This document shows, piece after piece, positions 1 to 9,203 of a DNA stretch of 40,559 bases. Below the pieces are notes generated by a model, which ran no database searches, was not told the origin of the DNA, and was given only the letters and a program-made list of their open reading frames with translations. Each line of letters begins with the position of its first letter. The first letter of the stretch is position 1. This DNA comes from Nakamurella sp. Its GTDB lineage: Bacteria; Actinomycetota; Actinomycetes; Mycobacteriales; Nakamurellaceae. A program made the position numbers and the translations under genes. The DNA is taken from positions 1 to 40,559 of the forward strand of contig JADGOY010000015.1 of the NCBI GenBank assembly GCA_017882715.1, read 5' to 3'.

Positions 1-743
1 GCGGGCTCCAATTCCCGGTTCTTGGCCGAGAAGGGATCGATCGACGGCGGTATGACCCACAGGGAATCACGGTGAACCCACTGTGGTGCATAGGCTTCGC
101 GGGAGAAGATGAAGGCGTCTGAGTGCTCTGCGTAGGTTTGCAGGAATGTCCAGCCCTGCTCGGCGTACTCGTTCTGATCGTCGCAGCCCACGTGGCAGCG
201 CCACACGACGATCGCGCCGAGTGCTCGCAGCCCGTCGACAAGTCCGGCCGTCTGCGGGTCGTGCAGCAGGACGATGTCCTGGGGACGCACGACCTGTTTG
301 ATCAGGTCCAGATTGGCCTGCTGAATCTTCCGGTAGTGACGGTGTTCGTGTCTGCCCATCGGCCCACCATCACCGACAGCGCCGTGCAACCTGTTGTGCA
401 ATCGCTTGGTGATCGCGAAGAACTCTTCATCGCCCTGCAGCACCAGCCACCGGGTGTCCACGCCGGCGCCCCGCCCGTAGGCCAGCAGCGTCTGCAGCAT
501 CTCGGCGACGCCGCCACCGTGCGCGGTGGAGTTGATGTTCCACACGATGCGGCCGGCGAGCAGTGGGCGCGCCCGCTCGGCGACAGCACGCAGATGCTCG
601 ACACGGTCGGGGGGCAAGGCCCTGGCGAGCAAGGCGAGCGACAAGCGCTTGATCTCGACCTGCTCGATTCCCTCCACACCGGGCGGCTGCAGATGCGGAA
701 GATCAGTCTCTTCGGCCAGCGTCCGTTCGGGGGTCACGTCCAT
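1..743 (-). CDS. Trehalose-synthase-like GT4 glycosyltransferase (3' end off window)
   Basis: Only the N-terminal 247 residues lie in the window; the frame is open to base 1. The start is the ATG at 743 (MDVTPERTLAEE), because an ATG slightly upstream is in another frame and soon stops. The segment VWNINSTAHGGGVAEML near residue 65, followed by a WLVLQGDEEFFAITKRLHN stretch, is the nucleotide-sugar/trehalose-synthase (TreT-like) signature of GT-B family 4 enzymes. Further on are LLHDPQTAGL and WRCHVG, also usual in this family. The family moves glucose from a nucleotide sugar to glucose or a related acceptor; that substrate is inferred, not seen. It follows glgX on the same strand after about 100 bp, so a role in alpha-glucan or trehalose metabolism fits. 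The C-terminal Rossmann domain with the donor site is not visible. Confidence 0.8.
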   Translation of the reverse strand, partial: MDVTPERTLAEETDLPHLQPPGVEGIEQVEIKRLSLALLARALPPDRVEHLRAVAERARPLLAGRIVWNINSTAHGGGVAEMLQTLLAYGRGAGVDTRWLVLQGDEEFFAITKRLHNRLHGAVGDGGPMGRHEHRHYRKIQQANLDLIKQVVRPQDIVLLHDPQTAGLVDGLRALGAIVVWRCHVGCDDQNEYAEQGWTFLQTYAEHSDAFIFSREAYAPQWVHRDSLWVIPPSIDPFSAKNRELEP

Positions 744-846
744 CGTCCCTGCTGCATGATCCCAGCCTCCATGTCGAATCTCGGTGAATCAAGGGAAACA
801 ACGGAGAGCGGACCTGAATCCAAGGAATCAGGGCCGCTGGGCGGCA

Positions 847-2910
847 TCACGCTGCGTCCGAAGGCCGTTGCGGGGGCCTGGGTCCGGCGGCCACGAGGAC
901 GGTGCGGCCCGGGACAAAGAGCGTGGATCCCGACGTGATAGCCGGTCCCGGCGCAGGCCGGCCCTCCGCGGTGCCGGTGTCCAGGAGAACGGTGAACTCC
1001 TGACCCGGTCTGCCGGGGGTGACGAAACCGGATTCCGCAGGGCCGGCGTTGAGAACCACCAGCACGTCGTCGTCCGGGAGTTCGGCGGTCCGGCCGCGGA
1101 GCAGGTAGGCGACGAAATGATTCGTGGGATCGTTCCAGGTGTCTTCGGCCATCGGTCGGCCCGCCGCGTCGAACCACGCGATGTCCGGCGGGTCCCCGGC
1201 ACCGGTGAGAAACGCCGGACGGCGCAGGCTCCGGCGCGCCCGGTTCAGTCCGATCAGCCGCCGGGTGAACTCGGTGAACCGTTGGCCGTTCTTGGCAGAC
1301 CAGTCATACCAGGAGATCGCGTTGTCCTGGCAGTAAGAGTTGTTGTTTCCCATTTGCGTGCGGCAACATTCATCGCCGCCCAGGATCATCGGAACGCCTT
1401 GGGAAACAAACAGCGTCGCCAGGAGATTGCGTTGTTGCCGGGCACGTGCGGCGAGTACCTGCTCGTCGTCGGTGGGGCCCTCGATACCGAAATTGTCCGC
1501 CCGGTCGTCGCCCGTGCCGTCATGGTTGTTCTCGCCGTTTGCCTCGTTGTGCTTCCGCTCATACGTCACCAGGTCCCGCAGGGTCTTTCCATCGTGCGCG
1601 GTGACATAGTTGATCGACGTGGCCGGGCCGCGGCGGTCGGCGGCATACAGGTCGCTGGACCCGGTCAGCCGATATCCCAACGCTGCCACGCCGCCGCGGC
1701 GACGCCAGAAGTCGCGAACGTCGTCCCGGTAGCGGTCGTTCCATTCGGCCCACCCGCGGGGGAACCGGCCGACCTGGTAGGAATCGGGGCGGCCGACATC
1801 CCACGGTTCGGCGATGAGCTTGACCCGGTTGATGACCGGATCCTGGTAGATGAGGTCGAAGAACGCGGACAGCCGGTCGAACGAACCGGTGTCGCGCGCC
1901 AGCGTCGTTGCCAGGTCGAAGCGGAACCCGTCGACATGCATGTCGGTGACCCAGTACCGCAGCGAGTCCATGATCAGCCGGAGCACCTCGCGCCGGTCGA
2001 CGTTGAGGGTGTTGCCGGTTCCGGTGCTGTCGGTATACCGGGACGGGTCGTCGGGGTCCAGGCGGTAGTACTTCTCGTTGGCCAATCCGCGGAACGCGAT
2101 CGAAGGTTCACCCGCCTCGCCCTCGGCGGTGTGGTTGTAGACCACATCCAGGATGACTTCCAGCCCCGCCCGGTGCAGCGCCTTGACCATCTGCTTGAAC
2201 TGGATGACCTGACTGGCGGGGACGGTGCCTGCCCGGTAGCCGGCGTGCGGAGCGAAGAATCCAAGAGTCGAATAGCCCCAATGGTTCGTCAGACCCAGGT
2301 CCAGCAGTCGCTGCTCGGTGAGCGATTGGTGGACCGGCAGCAGTTCGACCGCAGAAATCCCCAGACGCACCAGGTGGTCCAGGATTGCCGGGCTGGCCAG
2401 GCCCAGATAGGTCCCACGCAGGTCGCGAGCCACCCCGGGGTGCCGCTGACTGATGCCCTTGATGTGAGTCTCGTACAGGATGGTCTGGGCCCACGGAGTG
2501 TCCGGGGGGTGGTCGTCGCCCCAGTCGAACCCGGGTGCCACCACCAGAGAATGCGCCTCCCGCGGTGCGGTGGGCTCCAGAGCCCGCGCATAAGGGTCGA
2601 CCAGCAACCGGCGTTCATCGAAGAACAGGCCGCGGTGGGGCGCCCACGGCCCCCGAACGCGGTAGCCATATCGCTGAGACGGCACCACACCCGGGACGGT
2701 CACGCTCCAGATGTCGTTCTCGACGGTCATCGGAACCCGCTGTTCCCCGCCCCGACCGTCCAGCAGGCACAACCGCACGTCGCCGTCATAGGCGGCGGCG
2801 CTGGAGAACACGGCGAACCTCGTGTCCGACCCGTCCCAGGTCGCCCCGAGCACCATGTCAGCCACTTCCGTCGAAGGTGAACAGCGACGGAAACCGTCGG
2901 CTGGGGTCAT
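847..2910 (-). CDS. glgX: Glycogen debranching enzyme GlgX (GH13)
   Basis: A 687-residue isoamylase-type debranching enzyme that hydrolyses alpha-1,6 branches of phosphorylase-trimmed glycogen in the cytoplasm. An N-terminal CBM48-like region (VLGATWDGSDTRFAVFSS) precedes the GH13 barrel. Barrel motifs seen are VELLPVHQ, DVVYNHTAEG (region I), GFRFDLATTL with the nucleophile Asp (region II), LIAEPWD with the acid/base Glu (region III) and NYVTAHDGKTLRDLV (region IV). The GlgX-specific stretch after region IV (NEANGENNHDGTGDD) is present. Length matches the family. The start is uncertain: ATG 2910 gives an 18-residue extension, while ATG 2856 (MVLGATWDG) has a GGAAG about 9 nt upstream and may be the true one. 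It is separated from the upstream phaB-like gene by a strong hairpin, so it probably has its own promoter. Confidence 0.93.
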   Translation of the reverse strand: MTPADGFRRCSPSTEVADMVLGATWDGSDTRFAVFSSAAAYDGDVRLCLLDGRGGEQRVPMTVENDIWSVTVPGVVPSQRYGYRVRGPWAPHRGLFFDERRLLVDPYARALEPTAPREAHSLVVAPGFDWGDDHPPDTPWAQTILYETHIKGISQRHPGVARDLRGTYLGLASPAILDHLVRLGISAVELLPVHQSLTEQRLLDLGLTNHWGYSTLGFFAPHAGYRAGTVPASQVIQFKQMVKALHRAGLEVILDVVYNHTAEGEAGEPSIAFRGLANEKYYRLDPDDPSRYTDSTGTGNTLNVDRREVLRLIMDSLRYWVTDMHVDGFRFDLATTLARDTGSFDRLSAFFDLIYQDPVINRVKLIAEPWDVGRPDSYQVGRFPRGWAEWNDRYRDDVRDFWRRRGGVAALGYRLTGSSDLYAADRRGPATSINYVTAHDGKTLRDLVTYERKHNEANGENNHDGTGDDRADNFGIEGPTDDEQVLAARARQQRNLLATLFVSQGVPMILGGDECCRTQMGNNNSYCQDNAISWYDWSAKNGQRFTEFTRRLIGLNRARRSLRRPAFLTGAGDPPDIAWFDAAGRPMAEDTWNDPTNHFVAYLLRGRTAELPDDDVLVVLNAGPAESGFVTPGRPGQEFTVLLDTGTAEGRPAPGPAITSGSTLFVPGRTVLVAAGPRPPQRPSDAA

Positions 2911-2979
2911 TGGCGTGCCGCTGTTGGAGTCGACGCTGCCAACGCCGCGGCGTGGCCGTGACAGCTTGCGGATCGGCCC

Positions 2980-3008
2980 CGGCCCACGGTCATCGCGACC
3001 GTGGGCCG
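2980..3008 (-). terminator. Strong hairpin after phaB-like gene, probable terminator
   Basis: A perfect 12-bp inverted repeat (CGGCCCACGGTC and its complement) with a 5-nt loop lies 55 bp past the stop of the phaB-like gene and about 70 bp before glgX. No U-tract follows on the minus strand, so it may be a Rho-independent-like actinobacterial terminator without a U run, or a processing hairpin. Confidence 0.55.
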
Positions 3009-3062
3009 AGGGTCTTTCCGATCAGGCTAACGCTATATGTCGCCCGCAACACGTGGCGCCGG

Positions 3063-3812
3063 TTAGAGGTCCAAGCCGCCGTTGACGTCGATGATGTGGC
3101 CGGTGATGAAATCGGCGTCGGTCGAGCACAGGAACGCCACGGTGCCGGCGATGTCGGCGGGTAGCCCGGCGCGACCGATCGGGTTCTGAGACAGCTTGGT
3201 CAGGGCCGCCTCGGGCATCTTGGCGGTCATCTCGGTGACGATGAACCCGGGCCGGATCCCGTTGACGGTGGTGCCGAACCGGGCCAGCTCAAGCGCGCCG
3301 GACCGCACCAGCCCAACCACTCCTGCCTTTGAGGCGATGTAGTTCATCTGCCCGATGTTGCCCGCCTTGGCCACGAGTGAGGACATGAGCACCACCCGCC
3401 CCGGCCCTTCCGTCCGCAACCACGGCACGCAGGCCCGCAACCCGTTGAACGCGCCGGTCAGGTTGACCGCGATGACCTGGTCCCAATCCTCGTCGGTCAA
3501 CTTGTGGAACATCCGGTCACGGGTGATTCCGGCGTTGCCGATGTAGGTGTCGATGCCGTTCATCGCGTCGGCCGCGGCCGCGAAGGCGGCCTGCACATTT
3601 GCCCGGTCGGTCACATCGCAACCGAACCCGAAAACCGCCGAACCGGTTTTCGCCGAGATCCGCTCGGCGGTCTCCCGGGCGCCCGCCTCGTTGACGTCGA
3701 GCACGGTGACGGCCAGGCCCTCGCCGGCCAGCCGTTCGGCGATCGCGGCGCCGATCCCGCGGGCACCGCCGGTCACCACGGCCTTGGACACGCTGTAACG
3801 GTCGGACATCAT
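3063..3812 (-). CDS. phaB: SDR oxidoreductase, likely acetoacetyl-CoA reductase (PhaB-like)
   Basis: A 249-residue classical short-chain dehydrogenase. It has the cofactor motif TGGARGIG near the N-terminus, a NAG motif (IGNAGITRD), the catalytic Ser in LMSSLV and the catalytic YxxxK pair in YIASKAG. The C-terminal GHIIDVNGGLDL is typical of FabG/PhaB reductases. Such enzymes reduce 3-ketoacyl thioesters with NADPH. Its position directly downstream of a PHA synthase supports acetoacetyl-CoA to (R)-3-hydroxybutyryl-CoA as the reaction; a FabG-type role on ACP substrates cannot be excluded by sequence. Start ATG 3812 has AAGGAG close upstream. It lies 136 bp after phaC on the same strand and is probably cotranscribed. 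Confidence 0.85.
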   Translation of the reverse strand: MMSDRYSVSKAVVTGGARGIGAAIAERLAGEGLAVTVLDVNEAGARETAERISAKTGSAVFGFGCDVTDRANVQAAFAAAADAMNGIDTYIGNAGITRDRMFHKLTDEDWDQVIAVNLTGAFNGLRACVPWLRTEGPGRVVLMSSLVAKAGNIGQMNYIASKAGVVGLVRSGALELARFGTTVNGIRPGFIVTEMTAKMPEAALTKLSQNPIGRAGLPADIAGTVAFLCSTDADFITGHIIDVNGGLDL

Positions 3813-3948
3813 TTCTCCTTGCAGTTCAGTGGTGCGTGGATTTTGCTTGCTGCTCGATATCGGTCGCGGGCGTGAAACTGGAATGTCCTCGTCGCTTACT
3901 GATCAGAGTTGCTTGATTCGGGTGGAAGGGTTGGTTCAGGGGGTTGGT

Positions 3949-5718
3949 TCAGGTACCGAAAACGTAGGTGCCAGGTGCGTCACCCAGCACGGGATAGGCC
4001 TTGCTGCCCATCGGTGGCGGGGTGCGCTCCTCACCGGCTCGCTGCCCGATCCAGGTCGCCCAATCCTCCCACCAGGTCACCGGGTGCATGACCGCGTTCG
4101 CGCGCCATTCCTCCGGATCCTTCGGCAGTTCGGTGGTGGCGCCCACCCAGTGCCGTGACTTGGGGTTCGGCGGGTTCACGATGCCAGCGATGTGCCCGGA
4201 GTTCGACAACACGAACCGCACGTCACCCTTGGGGAACCGAGCCCCGATGTACGAGCTGTGCCACGGGGCGATGTGATCCTGTTCGGCGGCCAGGAAGTAC
4301 AGATCCTGATCCACTGTGGCCAAGTCCAGCCGTTGCCCGGCCAGCTCCAACTTGCCCTGCGTCAGCCGATTCTCCAGATAGCAGCTACGCAGGTAGAACG
4401 AATGCATATCGGCCGGCATCCGCGTGGAATCGGCGTTCCACGTCAACAAATCAAACGCCGGCGGGTCCTGTCCCAGCAACCAATTGTTCACCACATAGTT
4501 CCAGATCAGGTCGTTCCCGCGCAGGTAGTCGAACGTCTTGCGCATGTTCTCGCCCTTGAGGAAACCGGTCTTCGCCATGGTGCGTTCCAGCTTCGCGACG
4601 GTGCTCTCATCGGTGAACACACCCAACTGGCCGGGCTCACTGAAATCGATCATCGTGTTCAGGAAGGTGGCGTTGTTGATCCGATCCGAGCCCGTCGCAT
4701 TCAGATAGGCCAGTGTCGCCATGGTCAAGGTGCCACCCAGACAGACACCCAAGATGTTGGCCTTCTCCGAGCCGGTGATGTCGGTGATCACGTCCAGCGC
4801 GGTCATCGGCCCGGACACCAGATAGTCGTCCAATGTCACATGCGCCATCGACTCGTCCGGGTTGCGGTAGCTGATCAAGAACACCGTGTGCCCGTGCGCG
4901 ACAGCCCACTCGACCAGGCTCCGGCCCGGCGCCAGATCTACGATGTAGTACTTGTTGATCCACGGCGGGCTGAACAGCAAGGGGATCTCGTGCACCTTCT
5001 CGGTGGTCGGCGTGTACTGGATCAGTTCCATCAACTCGTTACGGAACACCACCTTTCCCGGCGTGACCGCAAGATCACGGCCGACCACGTGTACGCCCTT
5101 CGCGACCTGATGCGGTTGGCCTTCGTTGGTCGCCAGATCACGCAGATACGCCCGCATCCCCCGCGCCAACGACAACCCACCGGTCTCCGCGGCGCGTTTG
5201 AGCACCGCCGGATTCGTCGGCGCGATGTTCGTCGGTGACACGGCATCCAGGAACGTCCGAGTCGCGAACGCTGCCTTCCGCCGATCCACCTCGGTGATCT
5301 CGGCATCCGCCACGACCGCGATGGCAGCCTCGTTCAACAGCAGATACTCCTGCTGCAACCACCAGAAATAGGCGTTGTCCTGCCATGCCGGATCAGCGAA
5401 ACGCTTGTCCTTCACCGGCTCCGCCGGGCCCTGGGCGGTCCCGCCGATGGCCCGTACCGCGGCCGCCATGGACGCCTGCATCGCCTTCTGCGAATACTTC
5501 ATCGCCCCGTCGAACGCCTTCGTCGGATGCATTGCCCAAAAAGCGCTCAGCCGAGTCAACGCCGGCATCAGCGACACCTGATCCGCTTGCCCCAACACAC
5601 CGCGGTCAAGTTGCTCGGTGGCATTGAAAACGGTCTGCGCCAACCGATCACGCACAGACTTGTCCACTGTGTCCAGCGACACGCCTGCCTTCAGCGGATC
5701 GTCCGTTGCAGTCATCAT
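3949..5718 (-). CDS. phaC: Class I polyhydroxyalkanoate synthase PhaC
   Basis: Polymerises (R)-3-hydroxyacyl-CoA into polyhydroxyalkanoate at the granule surface. Using ATG 5718 (GAGGAG 6 nt upstream) the protein is 589 residues, the usual class I length; the longer open frame from 5772 has no ribosome site. The lipase-like box GVCLGG holds the catalytic Cys (about residue 326). The partners are Asp in EQDHIAPW and His in SNSGHIAGIVNPP, so the Cys-Asp-His triad is complete. The N-terminal PhaC domain has the FAMHPTKAF-like and FADPAWQDN motifs typical of these enzymes. With the upstream thiolase and downstream reductase it forms the full acetyl-CoA to PHB route. A neighbouring propionyl-CoA synthetase suggests that 3-hydroxyvalerate units could also be made (inference). 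Confidence 0.95.
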   Translation of the reverse strand: MMTATDDPLKAGVSLDTVDKSVRDRLAQTVFNATEQLDRGVLGQADQVSLMPALTRLSAFWAMHPTKAFDGAMKYSQKAMQASMAAAVRAIGGTAQGPAEPVKDKRFADPAWQDNAYFWWLQQEYLLLNEAAIAVVADAEITEVDRRKAAFATRTFLDAVSPTNIAPTNPAVLKRAAETGGLSLARGMRAYLRDLATNEGQPHQVAKGVHVVGRDLAVTPGKVVFRNELMELIQYTPTTEKVHEIPLLFSPPWINKYYIVDLAPGRSLVEWAVAHGHTVFLISYRNPDESMAHVTLDDYLVSGPMTALDVITDITGSEKANILGVCLGGTLTMATLAYLNATGSDRINNATFLNTMIDFSEPGQLGVFTDESTVAKLERTMAKTGFLKGENMRKTFDYLRGNDLIWNYVVNNWLLGQDPPAFDLLTWNADSTRMPADMHSFYLRSCYLENRLTQGKLELAGQRLDLATVDQDLYFLAAEQDHIAPWHSSYIGARFPKGDVRFVLSNSGHIAGIVNPPNPKSRHWVGATTELPKDPEEWRANAVMHPVTWWEDWATWIGQRAGEERTPPPMGSKAYPVLGDAPGTYVFGT

Positions 5719-5829
5719 TGACTCCTCGTCATATTCGGTGCCAACCGATCGTGCGTGATGCCGCGGTGTCACCGACGGCCTGCTGGGTCCGCGGGGCGGG
5801 CCTTTGATGTGACGGCGGTGAATTGAAAA

Positions 5830-5865
5830 CGCGCTGCACCCTCACCGCTGGTGGAATGCAGCGCG
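5830..5865 (-). terminator. Rho-independent terminator downstream of thiolase
   Basis: Lies 6 bp past the thiolase stop. The arms CGCGCTGCA and TGCAGCGCG pair perfectly over 9 bp, and the loop can form an inner CACC/GGTG helix. On the minus strand the hairpin is followed by GTTTTC. This suggests phaC is at least partly transcribed apart from the thiolase. Confidence 0.7.
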
Positions 5866-5870
5866 CACAG

Positions 5871-7127
5871 TCAGCTGAGTCTTTCGATGATCATCGCCAT
5901 GCCTTCACCGCCGCCGACGCACATGGTCTCCAGCCCGATCGAGGCGTCGCGCTCACGCAGCCCGTTCAGCAGGGTGGCGGTGATCCGCGCGCCCGTCATC
6001 CCGAAGGGGTGGCCGACGGCGATGCTGCCGCCGTGCACGTTCAGCTTGTCGATATCGATCTTCAGCTCGCGGTAACTCGGGATCGCCTGCGCGGCAAAGG
6101 CTTCGTTGATCTCGACCAGGTCGATGTCATCGATCGTCATGCCTGCAAGGGCCAGCGCCCGCTTGGAAGACTCGATCGGTCCCAGCCCCATGATCTCCGG
6201 GGAAAGCGCTGACACCCCGGTGGCGACGATCCGTGCCAGCGGCGTGATGCCGAGCTCGGCGGCTCTCACGTCGCTCATGATCACCAGTGCGGCGGCGCCG
6301 TCGTTCAACGGGCAGGCATTGCCGGCGGTGACGGTGCCGTCGACCTGGAACACCGGCTTGAGGCTGGACAGCCCTTCGAGCGTGGTCTGTGGTCGCGGGC
6401 ATTCGTCGGCCGCGAAGACGGTGCCGTCCGGCAAAGTCACCGGAGTGATCTCCTTGGCCCAGAAGCCGTTCGCGGCGGCCTTCGCGGCCAGCGTCTGCGA
6501 CCGCAGAGCGAACTCGTCCTGCTCGGGCCTGGTGATGCCGAGTAAACCGGCCACGTTCTCGGCGGTCTGGCCCATTCCAATGTAGTAGTCGGGCAGTTCG
6601 CCGTCCTCGCGCGGGTCGTGCCACACCCCTGCCCCGCCCTTCGCCCGGGTCACGCTGCGAGCGTGCGCGGTGTCGAACTGGGCGTCGAGGTAGGGGTTCG
6701 GACCCAGCCCCTTCGGGTCCGCCTCGGTGACGGGTGGGGTGTCGCTGCCGCCGACCTTGAACCGGCTGACGCATTCGACGCCGGCGGAGATGAAGGTGTG
6801 GCCCTCACCGGCGCGGATGGCGTGCATGGCCATCCGGCTGGTCTGCAGGCTGGAGGAACAGTAGCGAGTGATCGTCGCACCGGGCAGGCCGTCCAGGCCG
6901 AGCAGCACCGCGACCACCCTGGCCATGTTCCAGCCCTGCTCGCCGCCCGGCATCCCACAGCCGAGCAACAGGTCGTCGATCGTCTTGGGATCGAGTTCGG
7001 GAACCTGGTCCAGCGCCGCCTGCACCATCGTGGTGGCCAGTTGGGTGGGATGGGTATCCCGCAGCGAACCCTTGACCGCGCGGCCGATCGGCGAACGAGC
7101 GACGGCCACGATGACGGCTTCAGGCAT
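5871..7127 (-). CDS. Acetyl-CoA C-acetyltransferase (thiolase)
   Basis: A 418-residue type II thiolase. The nucleophilic Cys is in TRYCSSSLQTS (residue 90); the more usual form is CSSGLQ. The His motif is GGSIAVGHPFGMTGAR and the second Cys is in CVGGGEGMAMI near the C-terminus, so the catalytic Cys-His-Cys set is complete. The N-terminal IVAVARSPIGRAVKGSL is standard. Next to phaC and the PhaB-like gene it probably condenses two acetyl-CoA, or acetyl-CoA with propionyl-CoA; its sequence style is also that of FadA-type beta-oxidation thiolases, so degradation is the alternative. It is preceded by prpE on the same strand (102 bp gap with a hairpin) and followed by a good terminator. Confidence 0.9.
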   Translation of the reverse strand: MPEAVIVAVARSPIGRAVKGSLRDTHPTQLATTMVQAALDQVPELDPKTIDDLLLGCGMPGGEQGWNMARVVAVLLGLDGLPGATITRYCSSSLQTSRMAMHAIRAGEGHTFISAGVECVSRFKVGGSDTPPVTEADPKGLGPNPYLDAQFDTAHARSVTRAKGGAGVWHDPREDGELPDYYIGMGQTAENVAGLLGITRPEQDEFALRSQTLAAKAAANGFWAKEITPVTLPDGTVFAADECPRPQTTLEGLSSLKPVFQVDGTVTAGNACPLNDGAAALVIMSDVRAAELGITPLARIVATGVSALSPEIMGLGPIESSKRALALAGMTIDDIDLVEINEAFAAQAIPSYRELKIDIDKLNVHGGSIAVGHPFGMTGARITATLLNGLRERDASIGLETMCVGGGEGMAMIIERLS

Positions 7128-7151
7128 AATTGACGTCCCTTCAATCTGGTG

Positions 7152-7172
7152 CGGCGTTGCACGTCAACGCCG
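7152..7172 (-). terminator. Hairpin between prpE and thiolase genes
   Basis: A perfect 8-bp stem (CGGCGTTG/CAACGCCG) with a 5-nt loop in the 102-bp gap after prpE. There is no U-tract. It could be a weak terminator, attenuator or mRNA-processing site setting different levels for the two genes. Confidence 0.35.
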
Positions 7173-7229
7173 GTAGCTGAGAATTGTCGTGAAATGATCA
7201 AGTCGGGTTGTGCCGAGCAGCGTTCGAGT

Positions 7230-9203
7230 TCACCGCCGCGTTTCCTCGAGCGGGTTTTCCACACTGACAGGGGTTTCGGCAGCGGCGTGGCGACCCCCTT
7301 GCTGGACGGTGGTGGATGGTTCGTGGCGCAGGACCGGACGGAGCGCGTCCAGGACGCTTGCGTCGTCGATGGTTGAAGGCACCACAACGGTCTCACCGTC
7401 GGCGATGCTGCCCATCGTCTTTCGCAGAATCTTGCCGGACCGGGTCTTGGGCAGGGCCGCGACGACGCTGACCTCTTTCAGGGCAGCGACGGCTCCGATC
7501 TGTTCGCGGACCATCTTCACGAGTTCTGCGCAGAGACGTTTCTCCGAGTCGTAGTCGTTGGCCACGCCCGACTTCAGCACCACCAGACCACGCGGAAGCT
7601 GGCCCTTCATCGCATCGGCGATACCGAAGACAGCGCATTCGGCGACATCGGGGTGCCCGGCCAACACCTCTTCCATGGAGCCGGTGGACAGCCGGTGGCC
7701 GGCCACGTTGATGACGTCGTCGGTGCGGCCCATCACGTACAGGTAGCCGTCGGCATCGAAATAGCCGCCGTCACCGGTCAGGTAGTAGCCCGGGAAGGCC
7801 GACATGTAGGACCCGACGAAGCGCTCGTCGTCGTTCCACAGCGTGGGCAACGCTCCCGGTGGCAACGGCAGCTTGATGACGATCGCGCCGTCCGCGCCGA
7901 CATCGGCCGGCTGGCCATTCATGCCCAAGACCTCAACGTCCCATCCGGGCATGGGCCGGGTCGGTGTACCGGGTTTGAGCTCCAGGAGCTCGATGCCGGC
8001 GGGGTTGGCCACGATGGGCCAGCCGGACTCGGTTTGCCACCAGTGGTCGATGACCGGGATGCCCAGGAGCTCGGTGGCCCAGTGGTAGGTCTCGGGGTCC
8101 AGTCGTTCACCGGCCAGGAACAGGTACTGCAGGCCGGACAGGTCATACTCGGCGAGGAACTCACCGTTCGGGTCTTCCTTCTTGATGGCCCGGAAAGCGG
8201 TCGGTGCGGTGAAGATGCTCTTGACGTTGTTCTCGGCCGCGACCCGCCAGAACTGCCCGGCGTCGGGCGTGCCTACCGGTTTGCCCTCGTACAGGATGGT
8301 CGTCGACCCGGTCAGCAACGGCGCGTACACGATGTAGGAATGCCCGACGACCCACCCGACGTCGGACGCGGTGAACATGGTGTCCCCGGGCCCGACGTTG
8401 TAGATGTTGGGCATCGTCCAGGCCAACGCCACCGCGTACCCGCCGCTGTCCCGGACCACACCCTTGGGTTTTCCGGTGGTCCCGGACGTGTACAGGATGT
8501 ACAGGGGGTCGGTCGATTTCACCATCACCGGATCGGCGGGTGTCGCGGCAGCCATGGCCTGCGCCCAGTCCACATCGTCCGGTCCGAGTTCGGCGGTGAC
8601 CTGCGGGCGTTGCAGGATCACCCGCTTTTCCGGCTTGTGCTCGGCCAGTTCGATGGCCTTGTTCAACAGCGGCACGTATTCGATGACCTTCTTGCCCTCG
8701 ATGCCGCAGGACGCCGACACGATCACCTTGGGTTTCGCGTCATCGATGCGGACCGCGAGTTCCTTCGGGGCGAATCCACCGAACACCACCGAGTGCACCG
8801 CGCCGAGCCGGACGGTAGCCAGCATCGCGACAGCGGCCTGCGGGATCATCGGCATGTAGATCACCACCAAATCACCCTTACGTACGCCCAATCCGGACAG
8901 TACGCCGGCGAAGGTGGCGACCTCGTCGCGCAGTTCCCGGTAGGTGTAGATGCGGCGGGTACCAGTGACCGGGCTGTCGTAGATCATTGCGGCCTGTTCG
9001 CCCCGTCCCGCCTCCACGTGCCGGTCCAAGGCGTTGTACGACACGTTCAACTCGCCGTCTGGAAACCACCGATAGAACGGCGGATTCGACGCGTCCAACG
9101 CCCGCGTCGGGGTCACCGACCAATCGATCGCGCTTGCCGCGTCCAACCAGAATCCCTCAGGGTCGGACACACTCGCCCGGAAAACCTCGTCATAGGTGCC
9201 CAC
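7230..9203 (-). CDS. prpE: Propionyl-CoA synthetase PrpE-like acyl-CoA ligase
   Basis: An ANL-superfamily ligase that activates a short-chain acid through an acyl-adenylate, then forms the CoA thioester. The P-loop YTSGTTGKPKG, the hinge-region TGDGGYFDADGYLYVMGRTDDVINVAGHR, and the catalytic Lys in KTRSGKILRK are all present. The N-terminal ACAS_N-type segment (VGTYDEVFRASV, FWLDAASAIDW) and overall layout fit PrpE better than Acs, because YNALDRH and VVFGGFAPKELAVRIDD are the PrpE forms. GTG 9203 is the preferred start (AGAGGA about 9 nt upstream), giving 657 residues; an ATG at 9269 adds 22 residues without a good ribosome site. First gene of the PHA block, it can supply propionyl-CoA for odd-chain PHA monomers (inference). 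Confidence 0.88.
   Translation of the reverse strand: MGTYDEVFRASVSDPEGFWLDAASAIDWSVTPTRALDASNPPFYRWFPDGELNVSYNALDRHVEAGRGEQAAMIYDSPVTGTRRIYTYRELRDEVATFAGVLSGLGVRKGDLVVIYMPMIPQAAVAMLATVRLGAVHSVVFGGFAPKELAVRIDDAKPKVIVSASCGIEGKKVIEYVPLLNKAIELAEHKPEKRVILQRPQVTAELGPDDVDWAQAMAAATPADPVMVKSTDPLYILYTSGTTGKPKGVVRDSGGYAVALAWTMPNIYNVGPGDTMFTASDVGWVVGHSYIVYAPLLTGSTTILYEGKPVGTPDAGQFWRVAAENNVKSIFTAPTAFRAIKKEDPNGEFLAEYDLSGLQYLFLAGERLDPETYHWATELLGIPVIDHWWQTESGWPIVANPAGIELLELKPGTPTRPMPGWDVEVLGMNGQPADVGADGAIVIKLPLPPGALPTLWNDDERFVGSYMSAFPGYYLTGDGGYFDADGYLYVMGRTDDVINVAGHRLSTGSMEEVLAGHPDVAECAVFGIADAMKGQLPRGLVVLKSGVANDYDSEKRLCAELVKMVREQIGAVAALKEVSVVAALPKTRSGKILRKTMGSIADGETVVVPSTIDDASVLDALRPVLRHEPSTTVQQGGRHAAAETPVSVENPLEETRR

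Noticed and set aside
784-2880. 698-codon plus-strand frame opposite glgX
   Set aside because: It mirrors the third-position bias of glgX, has no domain or ribosome site, and glgX motifs on the other strand are complete.
4192-5238. 348-codon plus-strand frame opposite phaC
   Set aside because: Shadow of phaC; composition rich in Arg, His and Gln, no recognisable protein features.
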